Assembly: GCA_964017185.1 (NCBI GenBank)
Contig: OZ024878.1
Span: forward strand, 15,509,351-15,573,350
Direction of reading: 5' to 3'
DNA length: 64,000 nt
Origin: Rugalucina vietnamica
Lineage: Eukaryota > Mollusca > Bivalvia > Lucinida > Lucinidae
Part shown: positions 11,201-23,200 of the stretch, piece by piece
How the letters are laid out: every line of letters starts with the position of its first letter
Position numbering within the stretch: position 1 is the stretch's first letter
Made by a program: the position numbers and the translations under genes
The notes under the pieces: model-generated
The model's input: the letters and a program-made list of their open reading frames with translations, nothing else
Databases searched by the model: none
What the model was told of the DNA's origin: nothing

Positions 11201-14200
11201 CGAGTCTGTTAAAACAGCCTCTTACATGTAGTGCTTTAAAGGCAATGTTAAGTTGCAAGCACAAGAGAGTAATGGCTCTTAAAATGATCATGACTTCATC
11301 ATTTTTGGAGGTCATGGAGTTAATAATATGGACAGATGATAAATTGTCAGATCGGAAAACTATCTTCTTGTTTTTAAGCTCTTGACCCCAAATGTGCAAG
11401 CACACCAAAAGAGGGAACATTTCCAGAACTGTTATATCAGCAGTAATGCCTTGATCAATCCACCACTGTGGCCAATGTGCACATGTCCATTTCCCAGCAA
11501 AGTATGCCCCAAAACCTAAGTCAGCACCGCCTGCACTGTCAGTGAATAACTGAACATCCTCATTTGAAACCCAGTAACGGTCATGAAATACAGATATGCC
11601 ATTAAACTCTGTAAAGAAATTCAACCAAAGCTGAAGATCCTCCTTCATAGCTAAAGTGATATTCAGATGATGATGAGGCTTGGTCAGGCCACAAATAGCA
11701 TTGATCAGTCGCCGACAGAATGGCCGTCCTGGAACCACTGCTCTACAAGCAAAATTGAGGGAACCAATCAAAGATTGCATTTCGCGCAAAGTACATTTCT
11801 TCCTTGCCAGCATACTCACAATTTTTTGTCGGATTTCCTCAATCTTTCCCATGGGAATACGAATGGTCATTTCCTCCGAATCAAGCTCTAAACCAAGAAA
11901 AGATAATTTGGTGGTAGGACCCTCTGTTTTATCGGAAGCAATAGGGACACCAAGTAATTGCATTTTATCCATGAAAACAGACATTATGAAAATGCAATCA
12001 TTGGTATCTTTCTTTCCTCCAAACAAAAAATCGTCTAAATAGTGTAATAAAGATCCACATGGGGATGCCCGTCTTACACAGAATTCTAAAAACGTAGCAA
12101 AAAGTTCCCAGGTCTGGCAAGAAATAGAGCAACCAAATGGCATAGCCTTATCCACATAGAACATCCCGTCAAACATAAAACCGAGCTGATCAATTTCGGA
12201 CAACGATACTGGTAGGATCCTAAAGGCTCGACGGACATCGGATTTCCCTAACAAACAGCCTTGACCCAGGTCCTGTATCATATGCACTGCTTCATCAAAG
12301 CTAGTATACTGCACAGAACAAAGTTTAGGATCAATGAAGTCATTTACAGAGTGGCCTGAGGGGAACGAGAGGTGGTGTATAAGTCGAAATTGATTGGGTT
12401 CCTTCTTAGGGACTAAACCAAGTGGAGAAATGCGTAATGTGGGAATTGGGCGGGAAATAAATGGGCCCGCAACTCTGCCTGCTGTTACTTCGGCTTGAAT
12501 TTTCTCCCGAACAATGTCTGGATTTCCTAAAGCTGATTTTAAGTTTTTCGAGTCCGAAGGAGAATGCAAACCAGAATAATGTAGAGGAAAACCAAGAGTG
12601 AACCCTTCCAAAATTGCCAATGCCTTAGAGGAATGATAACCATCAAGTTCTTGTCGTAGAGCTTCAATATTGATTGGGGATGAAGACAATGTGAATAGAT
12701 CCGGGGAAATTGTGTAATTTTGCCTGGCAGCGGATTTAACAGCTGAGGAATTACAGTCTGTTACCACGCCGGGCTTGAAGTCTTCCCCCACGGTTGGTTG
12801 TATAACCACGTGGTCCGCGAAAATTGGAACCCCCTCGATTGGCATAAGAACCCCTTGAATTAGCAGTAGACTGTTTGAAACATGTCACACGTCCATGACT
12901 GGGGTTATTACAGTTTGAACAGATATGCTTAAATTTACAGACAGTTCGTGGACAAAAACCATCATTAAAATCAAAACATGTACCCAAAACATGGTTGTCA
13001 TACTGCGAATTGCCAGTACTACTGCGACCACCTGTTAATGCACCCGGTTGTGTATTTTGTGGCATGTTGGAAGTAACCGTACTAGACGTCATAAGTCGAA
13101 GCCATAAATCAGAGTTAATCTTACCCCAAGACTGAACCTCGGATTCTTGACGCAAACGAAATTGCTCATCATATGATCGCCAAGTAAAGGTAACAGACCG
13201 GGATGCAGCCTCCCTGATAATGTTCATATACTGCAATATTTCCTGAATTTTGCTTGGGTAACGTTTTAAGTAGATGGAGGCAAATATCAGAAAAGCATCT
13301 GTCCACTTTTCGATATTGGGAACCTTATCTTTGGTATTAACCTGTGGCCTAGCCTCCAACTGACCTTTGCCTGTTAGGTGTACGACACCAGTGGAAAAAA
13401 GGTCTTGCAGTTCGACACTGCCCTTCAAAAGTAAAGCAAGATTAATATATTCGTGGGCCCATATTTTCTTGCAAAGCTGTTCTGGGACATGCGAGGCAAT
13501 ATCATCGGAACCTAACCGGACACGATTTTCAGCAAATGAAATTGACTGTAATGTTGGCAAAGTCTGTTGGGAGGCAGAAATTGCCGAAGGCAAGACGTTA
13601 GGACTAAGAGTCTGTTGAGCAGGTGGTGGTGGTGGTGGGGTAGAATCAGACACAGATCGCACTGAAGTTATATTTGCATCTGCTAGGATTTTTTCGAAAT
13701 CCACAAAGTTGAGCAAAGAGGGCTCCTTAGAGCCACGTATCGTACCTGGCGGGTGGCCTGAATTCGGTGCAATACCGGTACCAGGCCCACCCAGCAAATT
13801 GACCCTTTCAATTTCCTCTCTCTCTCCCGTTTCTTCGGTTTCCTGTCGCTTGCGCTTGGAACCACGACGTCTACGAGTAGTGTACATATCGAATCGAAGT
13901 CAAATCTTGAAATCAATTAACCAAAAAATTGAGAAATTAAGCAACACGTGTTTTTTTTTTAAAATTTTGGAGCGAAAGCAATGACAACCCGGATGTAGAA
14001 AAAAGGTTTTACGACATGCCGAAATTTCCAATAAATCAAATCCATAAACGCTTAATAATTTCAAGTTTCCAAAACAAGCGTCTGAGAATTGCAAGCGTTC
14101 GATTGTCCTGATCACAAACCCGGAAGTGTTTACTGTTGTGATAAAAAGTAAATAATTGAATATTTAAAGAATTGTAAAAGCTATGTCCGCTCAAAATAAA

Positions 14201-17200
14201 TGGGATTACGGTCCGGCCGTGAATCCCCATTATTTGGAACACATGTCAACGTTGTGTTGGGGACAATAAAATCAATGCAAGATGACTCCAACTACAAATC
14301 ATCAAAGACGGATACAGCATCTGAGCTGCCTCATGGGAAAACCAACAATGTGGTTTCCGAACAGGTCGGACACAAACTGGGCTGTAGAAGTACAGAAGAC
14401 AGCTAGAAGCTTGAAATTTCGGATTTAAGAAGAAGAGGAATTGTACTTTCCGAGTAGCGAAAACAAAGGCGCTGATCAGCTTCGCGGTTACCACGAAGCT
14501 GATCTGCGCCTTTATTTTCGCCTAAGCAGATTGTTGGTTTTCCCATGGGGCGGCTCATTTGTCAAGACAATGTGCTGTTCTAACAAAACTAATTTTCATG
14601 ACTATTTGATTTCATAATTTTGTTGTTAACTTCATTTTTGCGCCACTTATTTTTGGCGAACTACAGAACTGTCCTACGCAAAAACAACAACAATAAATAT
14701 GTCAAAATCAACATTTTCACTGCAATTTATTTCCGTGAATTATTCTTTCTTGAAAAAATTGTTCATGAAAATAAATTGATTACAGTAATTAAACTGAGCT
14801 ATGATAACCTACCCTGTTGGCATATTTGAGAGCATTTAGAGATTCATCAAAGTTGGTGGCCGATGGACTGATACAACAGATCATCAAGGTCTTAGCATTG
14901 CCTCCTAATGAATCCTGGAAACGTAGTATGACATATAAGAAATTAAACCTGTCTACACAGTTTCCAACCAGGCCTGACATAAACTGAGCTCTGCAGCCAA
15001 AGATGTTAAGATTTAGGAAGTAAAGGGACTGTATTGCATAAACTTTAGAATGTATGTATGGGCTTTGGTTTAAATTCACTCAGCCATTTTTGTATGAAGC
15101 CAATGCTTCCGCTGTGTTAACCAGTATATTCATTTAATGATTGAAATTCAGATTTTAGCTTTCATTGGATGATGAAAAACATCAGGCTTCTCGGAGACAT
15201 TAAAACAGCTAAAGGTGAAAGCTAAAATCAATACTTATATTTGAGCCTGTGCATGAGAAAACCAACAATTTGGGGTTCCGACCAGGTCTGACACAAACCA
15301 GGCTGCACAGTCACACAATAAAGCTAGAAGCTTGAAATTTCGGATTTAAGAAGAAGAGGAAGTGTACTATCCTTGTAGCGAAAACAAAGGCGCTGATCAG
15401 CTTCGCGGTCACCGCGAAGCTGATCTGCGTCTTTGTTTTCGCCTATGCAAATTGTTGGTTTTCTCATGCACAGGCTCATTTACATTTTATATTATCAATC
15501 AAGTATCAGATTTTTAATTGCACATATAACCGCTAATTTTCATGGTGATACACGACCAACGTCACCACAACAAGAGTAAACAAACAACATCACTGGCTGG
15601 TTTTGACGTCACCCCGCCTGTCCTCTAGATCATGTGACTTAATGTTTTTCATTGGGAAATGAAGAACATCGAGAAAGATGCTTTCATCTAGGGCGATTGC
15701 AATATAAATGTAAATACTGGATGTTAAATGTGTCTTGCCTATGGACATAAATCCATGTCCAAGTTGAGTTCAAGCCCAGGATGTCTTGATTTGGAGTCTA
15801 AGGATATACCACTAGGCCACAGCGCTCCCCTATAGGAAGATTTCAGGTACCTTTAACAATCTTGTAATCTTGGACTCTCTATAAGGAATGTGTGTACTCT
15901 TCTTCTTAGGGTCCCCGAGCGCACTGATAACATTACCCAGAGCCAACAGACCAGAGTTGATGTGTACTGATTCTGGAAATAATGAGAGAAATATGTAAAG
16001 CAGAGTAGACAGGTATAAGTGAGCTCTTTTTCTTAGGGTCCCGCAGTGCACTGATAACATTACCCAGAAACAGCAGACCAGAGTTAATGTGCACTGATTC
16101 TGGAAACAAAATCAAAGGACACATTGAGCCACTGCATTAGAAATCCAAAATATGCATAGGTGAAAACAAAGGCACATATCAGCAGTGCAGTAACTGCACA
16201 GATTGCACAGTGCCTCTTTTCCTTAAATCCAAAATTTCTTCATCTGTGATTCTACAGGCTAGATTGTGTTGGACCTGGTCGGAAATCAAAGTTGTTGGTT
16301 AACTCATGCGAAGGCTCATTTAATTATCAATTTTTTGATTTAGGGTCTAATGTATAGTTAAGGTTATATGGACACCTCCGTTTAAGGTCTCATCCAAAAG
16401 AAACCTGAAATAGAACCCACAAGCCATGGTTCAAAAGGTATGTGCTTCACTGTCAATGCCATGGAAGCTTCTAGCCCTCAAAGTGGGCACATAAATTTTG
16501 GCAAACATGGAAGATCAATTCATTTCATGATTTGAGCCGTCTCGTGGGAAAACCAACAATGTGGTTTTCGAACAGGTCCGACACAAACCGACCTGTAGAA
16601 GCACAGAAAAGAGCTAGAAGCTTGAAATTTTTAATTTCAGTAGAAGAGGAATTGTACTATCCGAGTAGCGAAAACAAAGGCGCTGATCAGCTTCGCATTT
16701 ACCGCGAAGCTGATCTGTGCCTTTGTCTTCGCAATGCAAATTGTTGGCTTTCCCATGAGGCGGCTCATTTATAATCTCTAAAAAAATTTATCCCTATAGC
16801 AATATGTATTGTCTTTCACCAACTCACCTTTGAATCTGTCCCCGACATTTCCAGTCTTATGAGCTCTCTCCGAGCCAGCTAAATCAACAAAGTGAAACTT
16901 TCCAACCATGTTGTGCGTAATTTCTGGAAAGAAAAAATAAATAAATACTCAGTTTTGTTTGTTTTTATGTTAAATGGCCCAGTCAACAATTTTTCTGCAT
17001 GTGAGGACAGAGTCACCGCTTCCTGCATTTTGACCTAAACAATGGTGATTAATGTGTCTTACTCCAGGCCCAGAGGTTATATATCTTTTTTCATGCTCAG
17101 CTCAGCTGAGACTAAAATTTAACATGCTCATAAATGTTAAAATGCCAACAATTATGCCAACAATTGTTGGCATTTTAACATTTATGAGCAGCATAAATTA

Positions 17201-20200
17201 CACGCTTTTGGAGTTCTAAACCTTCAATTTCAATATATTTGGGCTATTTTTGTATTTATGAGCAGTTTAAATTTGAGTCTCAGCTGAGCTGAGCATGAAA
17301 ACAGTTTTTAAATTTATAACCTCGGGGCCAGGACACAACACAGAAACAGTGGGTTTCAAACCTCTGGCTTCAGGATCCCACAGCACTCCCTAAATACTCA
17401 ATTACGTAAATAGATATGTTCAGCATTAAAATGTTTATGTCACATGCATACATTTTGCTGCAGCAATATTTTTGACATTAAGCCAATAAATTATTTTTTA
17501 TAAATTAGCAATTAAGCTGAAAATCTTATCGAGAGTCACGATGCCAGAAAACCTGTCTTTCTGATTTCTGACCAGGTTGGACACAAACAAGACTGTACAG
17601 CCACAGAAGAAGGCTTAAAGCTTGAAATTTCGGATTTAAGAAGAAGAGGCATTGTACTACCCATGCAGCAAGCTTAAAGGTGCTCATCAGCTGTGCAGTT
17701 ACGGCATATATGATTTGAGTCTTTTGTTGTTGTTTTTTGCATATAGGTTAAAAGCTGGTTTTCTCATGATGCTGCACATAGGAGCCACATTGTGCTATTA
17801 TTACCCAACCTTCTATATACAGAGTAATAGCATATTTTTTGCTATATTATGAGTTGGTCTCTGACTGGTCCATAGTTTTGGATATAACATGGGACTATAC
17901 CATGGCCTGGTACCCAGCTCAAAAGATAATATACAATGGCCTGGTACCCATCTCAATAGATATCAGAGCTAAAGCAATGTTTCACAAGTTCACCTGTTGG
18001 TCTCAACTGAGCATGCCCGGACCGGTCCATAGTTTTGGATATAACATGGAACTATACCATGGCCTGGTACCCAGCTCACAGGATTTTAAGGTACATATGT
18101 ATAAGCTGCTAGATGTTATAAAGTAACCAAATCAGAGAATAGATTGGTGATAATTGAAAACACAAATGCAGTTGACGAATGTGGACAGTCTGAACAGCTT
18201 TTTTATACCAAATTGTCGACTTCTCCATTAATGGAAATGTATCTTTTGAAGATGTTAGAAGTCCAATTTGATTTTGAACTGATATGAAGAGTCAGACTAA
18301 TTCAATCTCCATGGTCTCTAGCATATCAGTTATTGTTGGGTAATAAAACAGTTATTTCATGGGTGTTTAATAAATAGTCAAAACAATTGCCCCTTGGCGC
18401 CTCGGATGACCATGGTGGACTATTGCCCTCGGCCTTCGGCCTCGGGCAATAGTCCACCATGGTCATCCTCGTCACCTCGGGGCAACAGTTTTGACTATTT
18501 ACCAAAAGCCCATGAAGTAACTGTTTACTATTGATTCCTTTTTGGCATCTGTAACATTACTATGCCCATGTAAGATATAGATTTTTCTAAAGTTGTAAAA
18601 AAACTGAAAAATTCTAGCAGAATTTTTTATATTTTTTTCTCATTTTTGCTCCAAAACATAGACTGTGGGTACACGTTAGAACCGCCTCTAACGAGTACCC
18701 ACAATCTATGTTTTGGAGCAAAAATAAGAACCAGAGGACCAATGGTCCTGTAAACGCTCACCTGAGATCTGCTGCATATACGTGTACCAATAAACATGTT
18801 TTAATATAATGGTATTTAACCCAAGTGTAAGGGCAGATGAAGCCCTAGGGCCATTTTCTTTTTTCAGAATAATCAATATTCTGTCCATTTGCCAATTTCT
18901 TGCTGGCTTTTCCCTTCAAATGACATTTTAACAGTTTTTCCCATTCAAATTCATGGGCAACCCATGTTGACCTTGCCATAAACTGGGTCAAGGTTGTCAC
19001 AGGTCATGATTTAGATATACATTGTAGTACTTTAGCCATCGATGCTTCACTCCAAAGTTCATGGAAATTTGTAAAATGGTTCAGAGAAAAAGATTTATAT
19101 GGGCATGGCGGCCATCATGGTAATGTGACCTAGATAATTAACAAACACATTGATTCCCCCATCCTATAGATGCTTCAGATAAAATTTGGCTTTAATTGGC
19201 CAAGTGGTTTCAGAGGAGAAGAAGTTTGAATATTATGGTATTATACATGTATACTGTCCCAGGGTGGGGGCATATGAGCCCTTGGGTCCATTTGTTTTTT
19301 TTTTTGTTTTTTTCAGAATCATTAATATTTAATCCTTCTGCCCATTTTCCCCATTCAAATGCATTGGCAACCTATGTAGACCTTGTCGTAAAATAGGTCA
19401 AGGTCACCACAGTGTCAGATTTATATATACATTGTAGTGCTTGAGCCATATATACTTCATGCCAAGTTTCATTGAAATCGGTCCACCGGTTCTGGAGAAG
19501 AAGATTTTTGAAGGTTTTCTACCATTATTGGCATGGCGGCCATCTTGGTAATGTGAACTAGATTATTTATACACACATTGATTCCCCAATTCTATAGACG
19601 CTTTACATAAAATTTGGCTTTGATTGGTCTAGCGGTTTCAGAGGAGAAGATATTTGAATATTATGGTAATTTACATGTATAATGCCCCAGGGTGGGGGAA
19701 GATGAGCCCCTGGGGTCCAGTTTTTTTTTTCAGAATCATTAATATTCAGGCCTACTGCCCATTTCCTGTAAGACTTTCACTTTATATGACATTTTTAACG
19801 TTCTCCCCATTCAAATGCATTGGTGACCTATGTTGACCTTGCTGTAAAAAAGGTCAAGGTCACCACAGTGTCATGATTTATATACACATTGTAGTGCTTG
19901 AGCCATATATACTTCGTGCTAAGTTTCATTGAAATCGGTCCACCGGTTCTGGAGAAGAAGATTTTTGAAGGTTTTCTACCATTATTGGCATGGCGACCAT
20001 CTTGGTAATGTGAACTAGATTATTTATACAAACATTGATTCCCCAATTCTATAGACGCTTTACATAAAATTTGGCTTTGATTTGCCTAGCGGTTTCAGAG
20101 GAGAAGATATTTGAATATTATGGTAATTTACATGTATAATGCCCCGGGGTGGGGTAAGATGAGCTCCTGGGTTCCATTTTATTTCAGAATCATTAATATT

Positions 20201-23200
20201 CAGTCCTACTGCCCATTTCCTGTAAGACTTTCACTTTATATGACATTTTTAATGTTCTCCCCATTCAAATGCATTGGTGACCTATGTTGACCTTGCCGTA
20301 AAAAAGGTCAAGGTCATCACAGGGTCATGATTTATATATACATTGTAGTGCTTGAGCCATAGATGCTTCATGCCAAGTTTCGTTGAAATTGGTCCACCAG
20401 TTCTGGAGAAGAAGATTTTTTTTGAAGGGTTTTTACCATATATGGGCATGGCGGCCATCTTGGTCATGTGACCTGGATTTCTTATATACACATTGGTTCC
20501 CCCTTCCTATTGATGCTTCAAATAAAATTTGGCTTTGATTGGCCAAGCGGTTTCAGAGGAGATGATGTTTGAATATGATGGTAAAGTACAGGTATATTGC
20601 CCCGGGGTGGGGGCAGATGAGCCCCTGGGGTCAAAACTTTTCAGAATCGTCAATATTCAGTCCTACTGCCCATTTCCTGCAAGATTTTCACTTTAAATGA
20701 CATTTTAAAATTTTTCCCCATTCAAATGCATTGGTGACCTATGTTGACCTTGCCGTAAAGAAGGTCAAGGTCATCACAGGGTCACGATTTATATACACAA
20801 TGTAGTGCTTGAGCCATCGATGCCTCATGCCAAGTTTTGTTGAAATCGGTCCATCGGTTCTGGAGAAGAAGATTTTTGAAGGGTTTTTACCATATATGGG
20901 CATGGCGGCCATCTTGGTCATGTGACCTAAATTTCTTATATACACATTGGTTCTCCCTTCCTATTGATGCTTCACATAAAATTTGGCTTTGATTAGCCAA
21001 GCGGTTTCAGAGGAGATGATGTTTGAATACTATGGTAATGTACAGGTATATTGCCCCGGGGTGGGGGCAGATGAGCCCCTGGGGTCAAATCTTTTTTCAG
21101 AATCATCAATATTCAGTCCTACTGCCCATTTCCTGCAAGATTTTCACTTTAAATGAGATTTTAAAATTTTTCCCCAATCAAATGCATTGGCGACCTATGT
21201 TGACCTTGCCGTAAAATAGGTCAAGGTCATCACAGGGTCACAATTTATATACACATTGTAGTGCTTGAGCCATCAATGCTTCATGCCAAGTTTCGTTGAA
21301 ATCGGTCAACCGGTTCTGGAGAAGAAGATTTTTGAAGGGTTTTTACCATATATGGGCATGGCGGCCATCTTGGTCATGTGACCTGGATTTCTTATATACA
21401 CATTGGTTCCCCCTTCCTATAGATGCTTCATTTAAAATTTGGCTTTGGTTGGCCAAGTGGTTTCAGAGAAGAAGATCTTTGAAATTGTGAACGGACGGAC
21501 GGACGACAGACGGACGGACGCCGGATCATGGCCATCCTATAGTGAGCTAAAAATAGGTATACCTCTCCATATCCCAGTTTTGCTATATAAAATTGGGGTA
21601 TAAGGGGGTATATATTACACAGACATATTATCCTTTGATAGTGTGTTTCCCAATGTGGTATAGATATTTACACTCCTGAAAGTTACAGAATATTTTCTAA
21701 ACATCATGCTTAGCACCCAAACCAAATCTAAGAATAAACAGTGATATGCAAATGCCATTCAATAGGTGCTCATGTAAACAAACATGCCTCATGCACACCA
21801 TTCTCTGATTAAAAAAAAATGAAGAAAATCCATAACCTGACAGAACTACTCCATTTGCCATGGTGATAGAAACCCTTTTCCAATAAACTGCCTCTGTCTA
21901 ATTGTCTAAGTTAGAAAAATTTAGTGATATCAAACATTCCAAGTAATTAAATGTGTAGTAACAAAGATAAAATTCAAAAGAGGAAATTTACCATCCATTT
22001 CTCTACTAAATATGCTTCCTGAAAAAGTACAGCATCACGTGGAAACTGTTTCTTTTTTTTTTTTTCTTTTTTTTTTTTTTGCCTATGCGAAATTAAAGGC
22101 GCAAATCATTTGTGCAGTTTCTTTTTTTTCGCAAATCTGATATAACAATTTCTCTTCTTCTTAGTTTTTAAATCAGAAAATTTAAACTTCTAGCTTTTTT
22201 ATGAAACTGCACAGGCCGGTTTGTGTCAGACCTGGTCAGACACCCCAAAGACTGGCAAGACACTCCAATTGTAAACAAGGGACAATTTTGTGTAGTACAG
22301 AGGGTCTTATTAGTCTATTCATAATGTATTTATGTCTATGTCTATGCATTCATGCCGTCATATTTATTTAATGTCTATGCATATGTATTTATGTCTGTGT
22401 AAGGCATATGTTTAAATTTCTTTATAAAAAAAATACATGGAAAGATTATGAAAATTTACAGTTTATGGTATAAACGAAAATACACATGTAAATCTTTAGA
22501 TAATCTCTGAGGCCCTTACAGGGTTTTGGGAAGCTGGAGAGAAATACTGTTTATTATTACAGACCTGGGGAGCAAACACAGTTTGGGGTTTTTGGAGAGC
22601 ATGGGCAAAATTGTTTTAGGGAGATGAAGATGAACAATGTGGAGATCAAGGGTCTTTTGTTTAGGAAGCAGAGACCACCTGTAGGGTCCTCATTTCTTCT
22701 ATCTGGCAGATGATGTTGGACAATCAAGAAGACATCAGCATAAATTTACGCAGATGGGAATGAGAGGTGAGGGGTGGGAGGTATAAAACAAGAAACTTAC
22801 GATCATCCAGTGGTTCGTCGGCTTCATCTTGTTTTCTCTTGCTGGCCATTATATCACCTTCTGACCATTCTTGACCTGAAATAAATAATACTGACATGAC
22901 AAAACCTAAAGATGCTTCTAGATGTGCAGTGACTGTCCAGTGACTTTGATTCCAATTCAATATCGGTACCTCTTCTTCATAAATCTCAAATTTCAAGCTT
23001 CTAGCCTTCTTCTGTGGCTGTTTAGGTCAGTTTGTGTCAGACCTGGTCGGAAACCCCAAAGATAGGATTTCTCATGACATATCTCATACAATATCAGGCA
23101 TGGATGAGGTGACCTTCATGCTTTACATCATATCCCCGCCCCCAAACAGCTCAAGTCATAATATGAGACCTCAATTTGAAGCCTCATCTGAAAAATTGGC

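Larger units (their letters stand above)
9400..14000 (-). mobile_element. Ngaro-type (DIRS order) tyrosine-recombinase retrotransposon, near full length
   Basis: The order on the minus strand is Gag-like ORF, RT-RNase H, tyrosine recombinase, SGNH hydrolase. This is the gene order known for Ngaro elements. All four regions are open. Near the 3' end an inverted repeat (ATGCCGCT at 9421, AGCGGCAT at 9471) encloses AATCCCGCCACA and TTTGTCCCCCA, which also occur after the SGNH gene of a second copy at 63.07 kb. The exact ends and split direct repeats were not resolved. It lies in intron 9 of the kinesin gene, in the same orientation. Confidence 0.88.

Noticed and set aside
11680-12042. Open frames on the plus strand across the Ngaro RT
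   Set aside because: They are antisense to a clear RT-RNase H and have no family motif.
16025-16102. Alternative (mutually exclusive) kinesin exon
   Set aside because: The conserved [14 protein letters not shown] end and the donor are missing, so it could not replace exon 8.
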